From Rufibacter latericius (GTDB taxonomy: Bacteria > Bacteroidota > Bacteroidia > Cytophagales > Hymenobacteraceae): 64,000 nt of DNA. The position numbers were made by a program, and so were the translations under genes. The notes under the pieces are model-generated. The model saw nothing but the letters and a program-made list of their open reading frames with translations, was not told the origin of the DNA and searched no databases. Positions 27,130 through 37,295 of this stretch are shown in pieces (position 1 is the stretch's first letter; every line of letters starts with the position of its first letter). Location: the NCBI RefSeq assembly GCF_003721515.1, contig NZ_RJJD01000023.1, positions 55,735 through 119,734 of the forward strand, in the 5' to 3' direction.

Positions 27130-27160
27130 GGCTTTGCTGTTCAACGGCAAGGCCTTTTTT
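27130..27160 (+). terminator. Rho-independent terminator
   Basis: Stem ggctttgc/gcaaggcc (one G-T pair), loop of eight bases, then TTTTTT. Confidence 0.8.
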
Positions 27161-27335
27161 GCTTGTTGAGAAGAGTGGGCGGGCAAATGTACAGGAGTGG
27201 GAAATGCCCGTTATATAATGCATTTTTAGGCAGGGAAAAGGGTTTCAGCACGGAGTCCTTACTAGGAACGAAGCCAAGCCACCTTCCCTAGATTTCTGTT
27301 ATCCCCATCAATCATTCAATCAATCAAGGAAAATG

Positions 27336-27401
27336 AAAACGGGCACTTTCGTTTTAGGGGCTCTTTTTGAAAAGAAGCCTTTAAACGAAAGTGCCCGTTT
27401 T
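27336..27401 (-). terminator. Very long terminator hairpin of the response regulator gene
   Basis: The arms aaaacgggcactttcgtttt... and complement reach from 27336 to 27401 (about 20 bp perfect base, then an imperfect apex with aggggctctttt/aaaagaagcct). Confidence 0.8.
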
Positions 27402-27417
27402 GAGGGGTGTGCTGGCC

Positions 27418-28068
27418 TTAGTCTATCAATCCTTCCTGGATGGCATACTTGATGAGCGTGGCGGTGTTACGGGCCTTGGTTTTCTCAATCAGGTGCTGCC
27501 GATGCGATTCAATGGTCCGTTTGCTGGCGAAGAGTTTGTCAGCGATCTCTGCGTTGGTGTAGCCCTCGGCAATGAGTTTCAGGACCTCCATCTCGCGTTT
27601 GGAGAGTTCCGGATTGTTTTTGGAACCGGCGCTTTGGGTAGCCCCCTCGGGGTTGTTGGCTTTGTTGAGTAGGTTAAGGGCTACCTCAGAGGAGATAAAG
27701 GAGTTGTCATTGGCCACGGTCTTAATGGCGTGTACCAGTTCATCACGGCCAGCCGTCTTCAAGACGTAGCCCATAGCCCCGGCAGAGCGAACTTTGTGCA
27801 CGTAGCTTTCTTGGTCCAGCATGGTCAGAATCAGCACCTTTACGTTGGGGTACTTTTGTTGCAGGTGTTGCAGGGTTTCAAAACCATCCATCACAGGCAT
27901 GTTCAAGTCTAGCATGATCACGTCAGGGGTGGTTGTTTCCAATAGGTCCAAAAGTTGTTGTCCGTTCTCTGCTTCCCCAATGATTTGAATGGTTCTTTCA
28001 GATTTCAGTAAAGACTTCAACCCATCTCTGATCAATGTATGATCATCTACTAGAATTACTTTTATCAT
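27418..28068 (-). CDS. NarL/FixJ-type (LuxR) response regulator
   Basis: This 216-residue protein has a receiver domain with the phospho-acceptor Asp54 (DVIMLDLNMPVMDG), acidic pocket DD (ILVDDH), the conserved Thr/Lys in VLILTMLDQESYVHK, and a C-terminal LuxR helix-turn-helix (LSKREMEVLKLIAEGYTNAEIADKLFASKRTIESHRQHLIEK). It binds DNA as a dimer after phosphorylation. The likely partner is the NarX-type histidine kinase at 29503-32586, which is on the same strand with two STAS genes on the opposite strand between. Confidence 0.93.
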   Translation of the reverse strand: MIKVILVDDHTLIRDGLKSLLKSERTIQIIGEAENGQQLLDLLETTTPDVIMLDLNMPVMDGFETLQHLQQKYPNVKVLILTMLDQESYVHKVRSAGAMGYVLKTAGRDELVHAIKTVANDNSFISSEVALNLLNKANNPEGATQSAGSKNNPELSKREMEVLKLIAEGYTNAEIADKLFASKRTIESHRQHLIEKTKARNTATLIKYAIQEGLID

Positions 28069-28298
28069 CGCTTGCTATGGTTAAAGACTGAAAGGGTAAA
28101 TAAATCAAGAAATTCTTATTAAATCTAATTTCTGGGAGGATTCAATTGGCTACCTTATCAAAGTATAGTATTAGTACGGATAATACTTTATAGGGTACTA
28201 TGGATAGCCCGTATTGTTTCAGTTTTTTACAAAACTCCGTATTTATACTCAATTAGAAATGGGGTATTAATGACCTTTCTTTGGGAATTGCACCTGCC

Positions 28299-28306
28299 TA
28301 AATTTG
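28299..28306 (+). promoter_or_regulatory. -7 box of the STAS genes
   Basis: TAAATTTG is an exact TAnnTTTG match 57 bases before the ATG at 28363. The -33 element is not obvious. Confidence 0.5.
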
Positions 28307-28362
28307 GTAAGTTTTGCCTCTAATAGGTTCTCTTACATAAGAATAGGGCTAAATAAAAGCCA

Positions 28363-28719
28363 ATGGAAATCTCTACCCAAATAACGAGTGCCGGATTATT
28401 GGTTTTTCTCAAGGGAGCATTGGATAGTCTTGCAGAGGAAAAGGCAAAGCTTCAGTTAAAGGCTCTGTTTCAGTTCAATAGAAAATACCTGTTCCTTGAT
28501 TTCTCTGGCGTGACCGAGGTGACACCTACCGGGTTACGCAACCTCCTTCCTTATGTGCAACAGGTGCAGCAGCAAAAAAAGGAGCTTATTCTCTTTAATA
28601 TACAGGAGAATATGCATGCCTTAATAACGTCCTCTGGTTTTGACTCCTTGGTGAAAGTAGTAGATTCTTTAGATTCTGCAATTAAGTATGTAGACAGGAA
28701 AAAGGGAGGTGGCAATTAA
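28363..28719 (+). CDS. STAS domain protein lacking the usual phospho-Ser
   Basis: This 118-residue protein is a single STAS domain, the fold of anti-sigma-factor antagonists (RsbV/SpoIIAA). The strand-helix core YLFLDFSGVTEVTPTGLRNLLPYVQQ aligns to the phosphorylation loop, where most family members have D-S-S-G. Here the run is T-P-T-G, so proline takes the place of the phospho-serine, with Thr on either side. If so, it would not be switched by a kinase in the usual way. A second STAS gene follows 55 bases later. Confidence 0.82.
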   Translation: MEISTQITSAGLLVFLKGALDSLAEEKAKLQLKALFQFNRKYLFLDFSGVTEVTPTGLRNLLPYVQQVQQQKKELILFNIQENMHALITSSGFDSLVKVVDSLDSAIKYVDRKKGGGN

Positions 28720-28774
28720 CATAAATTTAATCTGCATTATTGGAAATAATTTACTTACTTTATAAAAAAAGACC

Positions 28775-29110
28775 ATGAACATAACCATAGAAGAAGAAAC
28801 TTATGCTTATATTCTGCGTCTGAGTGGAGAACTAGATGCCTCTACCTGTTTGGAGGTAGATAATGAAATAGAACGGGCTCTGGGTAAATCTATTGAGCAG
28901 TTATGGATTGACTGCGAGGACCTAAGCTACATCTCTTCCGCTGGCCTGGGCGTTCTTATTTCCCATTTGGGTACCTTAGAAGAACGGAATATCAACCTGG
29001 TGCTGTACGGAATGAGCGCCCATGTGCGGAACGTGTTTGAGCTGTTAGGCCTTCACCTGATCATGAACATAGTTCCCTCCAAAAAAGAAGCCATTCTGCA
29101 GGAAAAATAG
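28775..29110 (+). CDS. STAS domain anti-sigma factor antagonist
   Basis: This 111-residue single-domain STAS protein has the canonical features: an N-terminal strand pair (ETYAYILRLSGELDASTC), LWIDCEDLSYISSAGLGVLISHL with the serine of the SSAG loop in place for phosphorylation, and the last helix (MSAHVRNVFELLGLHLIMNIVP). Such proteins release a sigma or target from an HPK-like anti-sigma kinase when unphosphorylated. Neither an RsbW kinase nor an RsbU phosphatase is in the window. It is co-oriented with the STAS gene upstream and probably co-transcribed. Confidence 0.88.
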   Translation: MNITIEEETYAYILRLSGELDASTCLEVDNEIERALGKSIEQLWIDCEDLSYISSAGLGVLISHLGTLEERNINLVLYGMSAHVRNVFELLGLHLIMNIVPSKKEAILQEK

Positions 29111-29431
29111 TCCTTTTTAAATAAGTCCTTACCAAAACAGAGTAGGTTAACGGTTTGGATTTCCTGCTAAAATAGCATCTTTGAAGTTCTCCCCCTCAGA
29201 AAGAATAAGCCGGCCGGTTGCCTTTTGCTGCCCGCCTCAGAACCCTCCTAAAGAAAACGCACCAGAGACAATCCCCCTCTGTTTGGGTTTCCTACTTGCT
29301 CCTACAAACATTTTCGTGTAGTAAAACCAGGGCTGCCCTTGTGGCATTCTGGCTGATAACCCTTTCATGGGGTGGTTTTCTGAACGGGAATTCCTGCCAG
29401 GTAGAGCCCTGTTCCTTGTGATTCAGACAAA

Positions 29432-29489
29432 AAGAGCGTGGCGTTTAGGGGCTGTTTCTTAAGAAACAGCCCCTAAACGCCACGCTCTT
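29432..29489. terminator. 58-base perfect palindrome between convergent genes
   Basis: The two 29-base arms (29432-29460, 29461-29489) are exactly complementary with no loop. It terminates the STAS genes and the histidine kinase from either side and contains the ggggctgttt core. Confidence 0.85.
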
Positions 29490-29502
29490 CTATTCCAATA
29501 CC

Positions 29503-32500
29503 TTAATGCGGAATGTCAATGGTAATGCAGGTGCCTTCACCGGGGGCGGAGTCAATGGAGATGGTGCCCTGTAGGAGCTTTACCCGGTTCCGGATGGTGG
29601 TGATCCCCATTCCCTTTGAAACCATTTTTTCAGACCAGGTCTGGGGCATGCCTTTGCCATTGTCCTGCACGCGCACGCGTACCGCTGAGCCCTTGTCAAC
29701 CACCTGCACCAAAGCCTCGGTGGCTTCGGCGTGTTTCATAACGTTGTTGAGCAGTTCCTGCACAAACCGGAACAGGTGGGTCTCCAGGCCATAGTCGGTG
29801 GGGCGGTCAAAACCCGTGATGACGCACTGTACGCAGAAGGCGGGGGTAGATAGGCGGGTGGCCATGTCGCGCAGGGCATATTTGAGCCCGAAATCCACCA
29901 GGGCCCTGGGAATAAGCTCATGGGCCAGGGTGCGGGTTTCCTTGATGGCCTCTTCCAGAAAGCCCGTGACTTTTTTAAGCCGTTGCTTTTCCTCACCCAG
30001 GTCAACTGATTCCAGTTCCTCCAGGTTCAGTTTGGCGGCGTACAGAAGCTGGGCCAGGCTATTGTGAAGGGCCTCGGCAATGCGCTTGCGTTCTTCGTTC
30101 TGGGTGGTGAGAATAGCATCCATCACGGCCTTTTGCTGGGTTAGCCGATTCTGGGTTTCCTCTTTTTGGCGTTCCTTCTGGGTGGTAGTGTCCCGCACAA
30201 ACCCCAGGATGCCTGTTACTTCGCGGGCAGCATTGTACAGCGGCGATAAGGTAATTTCAAAGGATCGCTCCTGGGGCAGGAAGGGGAGGTTGGTAAGGGT
30301 AACCTGCTCTCCGTTTAGTACCTGGCTCAGCCGTTTCTGTAACTTTGACTTCGCTCTGATAGGTAAAATGGAAAAGATGGGCTCGCCTATGACTTGCTTG
30401 CGGTTAATGCTGGTGATCTGCTCAATGGCCCGGTTCCAGACGTTGATCTGCAGGTCCTGGTTGATGGCCATGATGCCGTGCAGGTGGGTTTCCAGCAGGT
30501 TCTCAGAAAACTCTTTTTCCAGCATCAGCTGGTTTTGGGCCTCTTTTAGGTTAGTGACGTCAAAAGCGAAGGAAATGGCAGATTTGCTCTGCTGGTCAAA
30601 GAACCCGTAATGGCGCAGGTACACCTCCCGGCCCTGGTGAACAAAGGGGACGGTAACCGTGTCGGGGTGACCTTTCAAGACATCCGCCAGAAAATCTTTC
30701 AGGGCCGGGAAGGTCTCAAAGAAGTTTTTCCCGGTGAGTTCATCGTCCTCTTTGCCTATTTTCCTCAGGCCTTTGCCCTTGCTCTCCAGAATGGTGCCGA
30801 GCTGGTCTACCATGGTTAATATCAGAGGCAAATGCTCCAGAAGTTGGTCTAACAGCATTTTCTGGTGCTGCGCCATGGCTTCGGCCTGCTTTTGTTCAGT
30901 GATGTCAAGGCAGAAGCCAATGGCCTCGCTGGTTTGGGGGTCCTGGAAGAGGTACACCTGCTTATGCACCTCCTCGCCGTCTACCTCAAACCTGATCTGG
31001 CTGGTGATTTTATGCCCTTCCAGAGCCTTCCTAATCTGGCGGTCTAACTCGGGGAGAACGGCGGCAAAGGTGTTGCCAATGAGTGAGGCGTGGTCATGCT
31101 GCCGATGGGGGGTTAAGTGCGCCCCCTTTGATTCCAGCACCCGGCCATCTTTGCCTACGCGCCAAAGGGTCACCGGCAGGTTGTGCAGAATGGCGGTAAC
31201 GGTTTCATGTAGTTGCAGGAGTTCCTGTTCTGAGCGCAGGCGCTGGGTGATGTCCTGAGCGATACCCACCAACTGGATGGGTCTGCCGGAGGTGCCGCGT
31301 TTGAAAATAGTCTCCCTGAACAGGATGTCACGCCAGGTACCGTCTTTGGCTTTGATGCGCACCTGTGATTTCAAAAAATGGCCGTCTTTCACCTCGCTGA
31401 ACCGGTTGGCCCGGTCTTGGAGCAGGTGCGCATCTTCTGGGTGGTAGAGGGTGTCCAGTAACTCACGGGGGTGGCCTTTGATGTCAGCAGGGGTGTAGCC
31501 CAGGAAAGCGAGAAAGTCACGGTTGTTGTACACGTTGCGGCCCAGAATCAGGTCTTCTACGTAGAGGAAATCAGGCATGGCCTCAGCGGTTTTCTTGATG
31601 AGGAGCTGGCTTTCCTGTAATTTCTCATTGGCAATGCGCTGCTGGGTGACGTCTTCAAAAGTAAGCACAAAGCCATCATCTAGTTTCACGGCCACGCAGT
31701 TAAGCCACCGTTCGGTCTTGTTTTCTATAAAATGGGCCGTAAACGTAGCGGGTTGTCCATTCTCCACTACATGAACGAACGTGAAAAAGTGGCCGTCTGT
31801 AAGAAAACTGGGCAGCAGCTCGGTGAGGCGATGGCGGCGCAACTGTTCCAGGGTATGGTCCAGGAACAGCTCAGCGGTTCTATTGAGCAACACCCACTCA
31901 AAGTCAATGAGGGTGCCGTTGCTGTCGCGCACGGCCCTGAATACCTGAATGGCGTTAAGCGAAGAGTTGATAATGGTAGAAAGCAGCGCCTCTTTACTGA
32001 CCAGTTCAAGGTGCGCCGTTTTGCGTTCGGTGACGTCTATAAAGGCAATGCGGCACTGGTCGGTGTCATTCTCGCGGCGCAGCAGCATGCCTTCCAGTTG
32101 GGCATAGAAAACGGTACCTTCATGGGAGACCACCTGCAACTCAACGGTTTGGGTTCTGTCTGAGAGAAGCACCCTTTTGAAGAAACCGTAAAAGGCATCA
32201 AGGCTCTCAGTGTGCACAAACTGGCTGAAGCGGCGGGCAATCAGCTCCTTTTTGGTAGAGGCCAGCAGTTCCACTCCTTTAGCGTTGGCCTCTTCAATGA
32301 CACCGTGTTCATCAAGGGTCACGTAGCCGAACGGCGAGTGCTGGTATAAGTCAAGGTACTTGGCCCGGGCTATTTCCAGTTCCTGGGTGGCCAGTTGGAG
32401 CTGGTGATTCTGCATCTCCAGCTCTGTCTGGTGTATTTGGAGCTCCTGTATAAGCAGGCGCACCTCATGGGGCGTCATTTTCTGAACGTCAGTGACACTC

Positions 32501-32586
32501 ACAGGCTTTTGTAATTTCTCTGCCCGTTGCCGCAGCAGGGAGAAATCATGGGCCATTCCAATCGGGCTACTCTTCTCGTCACTCAT
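29503..32586 (-). CDS. Multi-PAS sensor histidine kinase (NarX-type)
   Basis: This 1027-residue soluble kinase has an N-terminal helical linker, about six PAS/PAC domains, and a C-terminal kinase core. The PAS domains are visible at SPFGYVTLDEHGVIEEANAKG, the FEWVLLNRTAELFL segment, DFLYVEDLILGRNVYNN, LPVTLWRVGKDGRVLESKG, LPLILTMVDQLGTILESKG and LHGIMAINQDLQINVWN. The DHp motif ERKRIAEALHNSLAQLLYAAK holds the phospho-His (HisKA_3-like, with Asn in place of the usual Asp after His), and the ATPase boxes are NNVMKHA and DNGKGMPQ. There is no membrane segment, so it senses something in the cytoplasm. It is probably paired with the NarL-type regulator at 27418-28068. Confidence 0.92.
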   Translation of the reverse strand: MSDEKSSPIGMAHDFSLLRQRAEKLQKPVSVTDVQKMTPHEVRLLIQELQIHQTELEMQNHQLQLATQELEIARAKYLDLYQHSPFGYVTLDEHGVIEEANAKGVELLASTKKELIARRFSQFVHTESLDAFYGFFKRVLLSDRTQTVELQVVSHEGTVFYAQLEGMLLRRENDTDQCRIAFIDVTERKTAHLELVSKEALLSTIINSSLNAIQVFRAVRDSNGTLIDFEWVLLNRTAELFLDHTLEQLRRHRLTELLPSFLTDGHFFTFVHVVENGQPATFTAHFIENKTERWLNCVAVKLDDGFVLTFEDVTQQRIANEKLQESQLLIKKTAEAMPDFLYVEDLILGRNVYNNRDFLAFLGYTPADIKGHPRELLDTLYHPEDAHLLQDRANRFSEVKDGHFLKSQVRIKAKDGTWRDILFRETIFKRGTSGRPIQLVGIAQDITQRLRSEQELLQLHETVTAILHNLPVTLWRVGKDGRVLESKGAHLTPHRQHDHASLIGNTFAAVLPELDRQIRKALEGHKITSQIRFEVDGEEVHKQVYLFQDPQTSEAIGFCLDITEQKQAEAMAQHQKMLLDQLLEHLPLILTMVDQLGTILESKGKGLRKIGKEDDELTGKNFFETFPALKDFLADVLKGHPDTVTVPFVHQGREVYLRHYGFFDQQSKSAISFAFDVTNLKEAQNQLMLEKEFSENLLETHLHGIMAINQDLQINVWNRAIEQITSINRKQVIGEPIFSILPIRAKSKLQKRLSQVLNGEQVTLTNLPFLPQERSFEITLSPLYNAAREVTGILGFVRDTTTQKERQKEETQNRLTQQKAVMDAILTTQNEERKRIAEALHNSLAQLLYAAKLNLEELESVDLGEEKQRLKKVTGFLEEAIKETRTLAHELIPRALVDFGLKYALRDMATRLSTPAFCVQCVITGFDRPTDYGLETHLFRFVQELLNNVMKHAEATEALVQVVDKGSAVRVRVQDNGKGMPQTWSEKMVSKGMGITTIRNRVKLLQGTISIDSAPGEGTCITIDIPH

Positions 32587-32631
32587 ATGCCAATCAATTC
32601 AGTGTCAAAGGAAGGGGGCTTGATAAAGTTG

Positions 32632-33861
32632 TTATTTCTCAAACACTTCCATGGCCAGCAGTACCTTAAACGGTTTATTTTCTGTTTGTTCTACCCGCCG
32701 GGTGTTTAGAATCATTCTGCGGTACCCAATCACGGGAAACTCGTGCTCCAGCGCTACGTTCTTTATTTCCGCTTCGTTTGTCATGAGCTGGGTCATAAGC
32801 TTTCGTAGCTCTGGAATGTCCCACTGGCCGTTGCCCAGGTGGTAGAGCCACTGGCCCTTTAACAGCTCTGGAATAAGCTGGAACGTTTGGGCAAAGGCAT
32901 TGCTGGCGCATTCTACCCGCAGTTGCCCGTCCAGTACTAGCAGCGGTTGCTGAATAATGTCTATGATGTTGGCGGCGTACAGGCTGGTGGCGGCTACGCT
33001 GGCCTCCAGGTTTTTGAAATTGGTGATGTTGGTGAACGTAACCACCGCGCCGTCTATGAAGTTGTCTGCCGTACGGTAGGGGAGCACCCGCATAGAGTAC
33101 CAGTGCTGCTCATCTTTGGTTTGCAGGTGCACTTCTTTGCTGCGCAGGCGGTCCAAGACTTCTTTAATGTCCTCTTCTATGTTCTGGTATTTGAGGTTAG
33201 AGGCAATGTGCGTGATGGAGCGCCCTACGTCTGACCTGATGACGTTGAAAATCTGGGTGGCCTGCGGCGTAAAGTTTTTGATGTTGAGCTGGTTGTCCAG
33301 GAAGATGGTGGCTATCTCGGTGCTGTCCAACAGGTTCTTCATGTCATTGTTGGAATTGGTCAGCTCCTCGGTTTTGATCTGGTACTGGAGGTTGATGGTC
33401 ATAAGTTCCTCGTTCAGAGACTGCGTCTCCTCTTTGTTGGTCATGGCCTCCTCGTTGGTGCTTTGTAATTCCTCGTTCGCAGACTGCAGTTCTTCATTGG
33501 TAGACTTGAGCTCTTCCAGTGACGAGTTCATTTCTTCAATGGTGTTCTGCAGGCGCTGTTTGGTGTAGAGCAGCTCTTTCTCCAGTTCGGCAATGCGGGC
33601 ATCTTTCAAAGAAGCTTCATCGGCAGAGTCTTTGCGGCCTTTACGGGGTTTAGGTGCAGGCATGTCCTCCAGGGTAACCATGAGCATGCCCCTAATGGGA
33701 TCTGCCTCCTGCAAAGGAGTAACCGTGAGTTTCACGTGCTGGATGCCAAGGTCGGTTTTCACGGCTATGTTTTCGGCGGAAACCTTTTCTCCCAGCACTG
33801 CTGCCCGGTTTACCAGGTTGTTCATTTCAAAGGTGAGCCCTTCGCGGGCCATGTTAAACAC
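32632..33861 (-). pseudogene. 3' fragment of CheB-CheR-PAS hybrid (after frameshift)
   Basis: The 409 residues downstream of a frameshift encode the linker and PAS part of the hybrid: a long coiled coil (EEMNSSLEELKSTNEELQSANEELQSTNEEAMTNKEETQSLNEEL), then two PAS domains (IATIFLDNQLNIKNFTPQATQIF and PLLVLDGQLRVECASNAFAQTF). In the other frame, the residues before 33861 continue the same protein without a break: reading back to about 33958 gives YLIVNTKGEIFYVHGRTGKYLEP, a normal PAS strand. The fragment could be translated from the ATG at 33861 if the break is real. Confidence 0.75.
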
Positions 33862-35618
33862 ATTGAGCGTGGCCTGGCCTTGGGCGGGTTCCAGGTATTT
33901 GCCGGTGCGCCCGTGTACGTAGAAAATTTCTCCTTTTGTGTTGACAATAAGGTAGGAGGGGCAAATTGTTGCAACATGACCCGTTGCACCACCCGGCTCA
34001 AACTGGATTCTCTCTTCACAAAGGCCTGGGGCTCTGGGTTAGGTTTCACGGATTCAATGGATTTAAAAGTGAACGGGAATTCTGTAAGGCGGCCCACCGG
34101 AAGGATGGTTTCATCGCGCCTAGAAATTTTCCATTTGGTGTCAAGGGTGGTAAATAAATCCGGGAAGCCAGATTGGGTCTCTGAGGAACCTAAGAACAGT
34201 AGCCCGTTGGGGTTAAGCGCGTAGTGGAAAACCGGAAACAGCTTTTTCTGCAGTTCAGCGGAAAGATAGATGAGCAGGTTACGGCAGGTGAGCAGGTCCA
34301 GCTTGGTGAAAGGCGCGTCACGGTTAATGTTGTGCACGGCAAACACCACCTTCTCGCGTAGTTCTTTCTTGATGTAGTACTGGTTGTCTATTTTAATGAA
34401 AAACCGGTTCAGGCGCTCCGGAGAGACATCGGCGGTGATGTTTTCCTGGTAACAGGCGGCACGGGCCCGTTCAATGGCTTCGGGGTCAATGTCTGAGGCA
34501 AAAACCTGTATGGTCAGGTTCTTGCCCAATTTCTCCATGCCCTCCTGCAGGAGCATGGCAATGGAGTAAGCCTCCTCGCCGGTGGAGCAACCCGCCACCC
34601 AGGCCCGTACGATATCGCCGTCTAGCTTGTGGCGCAGCATCTCGGGCAGGTATTTCTCCTGAAGCAGGGCAAAGGCCTCTGCATCTCTGAAGAACTTGGT
34701 CACGCCAATGAGCAACTCCTTGAAGAGCTGTTCCACTTCCAGCGGATTTTCCTGCAGTAACTGTACGTACTCAGAGAATTGAGTGAGCTGGTGGCTGGTC
34801 ATGCGCCGCTCAATGCGCCGGAAAATAGTATTGCGCTTATACAGCGAGAAGTCATGCCCGGTTTTGCTGCGGATAAGCTCAAAGATCTTCTGCAGCATTT
34901 GGGTAGACTTGTGCGCCTCTATCATGTTCTTGGTCTTGATAGGCGGCATCTTGGCATAGGCTACCAGTTTTTGGGGCATTTCTTCCACGGGAAGTACATA
35001 GTCCACAAACTCGGTCTTGATGGCATTGCGGGGCATGGAGTCAAACCGGGCGGTGTTGGGGTCTTGCACCATCACCATGCCAAAGTTTTCCATGATCATC
35101 TTCACGCCCAGCGTTCCGTCTGCCCCCATGCCCGAGAGAATGGCGCCAATGGCGTGCTCGCGGCGGTTCACGGCCAAGCTCTGGAAAAAGTAGTCTATAG
35201 GCATGCGCTGGCCGTTGGGCTGCTCTGGCTCTATCAACCTGAAGTGGCCCCTTTCCAGCGCGGTTTCCTGGTGCGAAGGCACTACGTACACGTGCTCCGG
35301 TTCTACTTTCAAACCGTCTGTAATCTCCAGCACGGGCAATGACGTGTACCGCTTGATGATTTCGGTCATCATGCCTTTCTGGGTAGGGTCAAGGTGGGGC
35401 ACCACCACGTAGGCCATGCCCGTGCCAGAAGGCAGGTGTTGGAAGAACGCCTCAAACCCCTCCAGTGATCCGGCAGAGCCGCCCAAGGCCACAATCTGGA
35501 AATCGTGGCTCGGGGTGTCCATCGGAATTATTTCTTTGTGAAACTCCTTCAGCCGGATGTCTTGCGCAGCAGCGGGCCGTGAAAAGGGCGAAGGGTTTTC
35601 TGTTTCTGTTCTTTCCAT
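33822..35618 (-). pseudogene. 5' part of CheB-CheR-PAS hybrid, frameshifted near 33958
   Basis: Starting at 35618 (MERTETENPS), this part has a CheB methylesterase (GGSAGS, VVPHLDPTQ, GMGADGT, matching catalytic Ser, His, Asp), then CheR methyltransferase (KTGHDFSLYKRNTIFRRIERRM, VAGCSTGEEAYSIAMLL, FASDIDPEAIERARA, LLTCRNLLIYL). After QFAPP the reading slips: the next residues in the frame are meaningless to the stop, but the +1 frame resumes the expected sequence. One base is missing in CCCCTCC near 33956-33962. The intact protein would have about 995 residues. It either is a true pseudogene or an assembly error. Confidence 0.8.
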
Positions 35619-35939
35619 AAAGTTTGTACGTAAAAGGAAGCGCCTGGTCTTTAGCCCCATAGGGTCTGCACAACATCAACAACGCCTTGGAGGCGGGCAT
35701 AGACCTGTAGCTGGCCTTTCCTTCTTTTTCCAAGGTACAACAAATCCCTTGCTCCTTTTCTACAACTAGTACTTGTTTGGGTGAGAAACCGCATTAATAC
35801 GGAAGCACCCCAGGCGTTTTATTCCTGATTTTTGGAAAGTGGGGCCAAAACAAATCTGCAGCTTGGTTGTTTTCTCCCGTTTGCACGTAAGCATAGAAAC
35901 AGGTTGCCTGTATTAACCAACCCAGCTAACCCAACGAAC

Positions 35940-36983
35940 ATGAAACTACCGCATCATGATATCATAGTGATTGGCACCTCGGCAGGGGGAATGGCCGTTC
36001 TCTGTGAATTAATGGACCAACTTCCGCAGGATCTGCCCGCCTCCATTTTTATAGTGCAACACCTGGCCAGAAACTCCAACTCCAACGTGCTGGTGGAGCG
36101 CCTGAACAAGACCTCTAAACTCATCTGCCAGGTGGCCGCGCACGAGCAAACCATTGAAAACGGAAACGTCTACTTTGTGCCCCAAGACCACCACCTGCTG
36201 CTGCAGAAAGGCCGCATGCTGGTGACCAAAGGTCCGCGCGAGAACCTGTTCAGGCCCGCCATTGATCCTTTGTTCCGGTCGGCGGCCGCGGCCTATGGTC
36301 CCCGCGTGATTGGCATTGTGCTCACCGGCATGCTGCAAGACGGCACCGTGGGCATGGAGATGATCAAGCGCAGCGGTGGCATCACCATTGTGCAGAAACC
36401 CGAGGAAGCCGAGTACCCAGACATGCCCCTGAGCGTGCTCAATGAGATAGAAGTAGACTATGTGGTCAACGTAGCCGAGATGGGGCAATTGCTGGAGGAA
36501 CTGGTGTTTGTGCCCTCCTCCCCAGATGCGGAGGCCCCCGAGGATATTGTCTATGAAGCCAACATTGCCGAGCGCCTCATGCTGGACTCCGGCGAAATTG
36601 AAAATACCGAGCTGATGGGGTCACGATCCCATTTCTCCTGTCCATCCTGCGGAGGCGCGTTGTGGGAGGTGAGCAAAGGCAATGTCACCCATTACCGGTG
36701 CCATGTGGGGCACGCCTTTACCCCCGAGGCCTACCTGAACGCCAACGTAGAGTCTATTGAAGAGACCCTCTGGATTGCCCTGCGCATGCTGGAGGAACGC
36801 CGCACCATGCTCAGCGCCATGGCCGACCAGGACCGCCGCAAAGGCCATAACTACTGGTCAGAAGCCCAGGAAGAACGCGCCAACGAATTAAAGCAGCATA
36901 TTTCCCGCATCCGGCATTTGCTCATGACCAACGCCAACGCCCGGCACCGGCATGACGGCCCAGACGAGAAAGAAGTAGGCTGA
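35940..36983 (+). CDS. Stand-alone CheB-type methylesterase with zinc-ribbon tail
   Basis: This 347-residue protein lacks a receiver domain and starts directly with the CheB catalytic domain: Ser14 (IGTSAGG), His41 (IVQHLARN) and Asp134 (GMLQDGT). The C-terminal extension has CPSCGG (about 258) and YRCHVGHAF, a likely zinc ribbon, followed by a long helix (ESIEETLWIALRMLEERRTMLSAMADQD). CheB of this sort is common in non-motile Bacteroidota beside CheB-CheR-PAS kinases, where it probably demethylates a regulatory protein rather than a chemoreceptor. Start chosen at 35940, since upstream residues have no resemblance. It is divergent from the hybrid gene. Confidence 0.9.
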   Translation: MKLPHHDIIVIGTSAGGMAVLCELMDQLPQDLPASIFIVQHLARNSNSNVLVERLNKTSKLICQVAAHEQTIENGNVYFVPQDHHLLLQKGRMLVTKGPRENLFRPAIDPLFRSAAAAYGPRVIGIVLTGMLQDGTVGMEMIKRSGGITIVQKPEEAEYPDMPLSVLNEIEVDYVVNVAEMGQLLEELVFVPSSPDAEAPEDIVYEANIAERLMLDSGEIENTELMGSRSHFSCPSCGGALWEVSKGNVTHYRCHVGHAFTPEAYLNANVESIEETLWIALRMLEERRTMLSAMADQDRRKGHNYWSEAQEERANELKQHISRIRHLLMTNANARHRHDGPDEKEVG

Positions 36984-37295
36984 TTTGAGGGCCTTTTCAG
37001 AAAACCAGGCCTAAAAGACCGGCTTCAAGCTTCTTTTCTTCTTTTCCAATGGCCTTGTAAACGGGCTTTCCAGGTTTATGGAACTGGCTTTTCTTCCATT
37101 CAAAAGGGAGGAGCGGTGCTAATCTGGTCGGGGTTTAAACTGCTATAACTCAGTTGAAACTGAAGAGAATTCAGGATTTTGGCTTGTTTTCGGGGTGGTT
37201 TCTAGAAGATATGGGGTAAATAACATAAACATTACCGTATTTATACAACCCTGCCAAATGATTTCCGTTGAATTAGGGGAACAAGGAGGACAGGT

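Noticed and set aside
29218-29421. Plus-strand open frame of 67 codons
   Set aside because: Composition unlike a protein, no promoter, between a STAS gene and its terminator.
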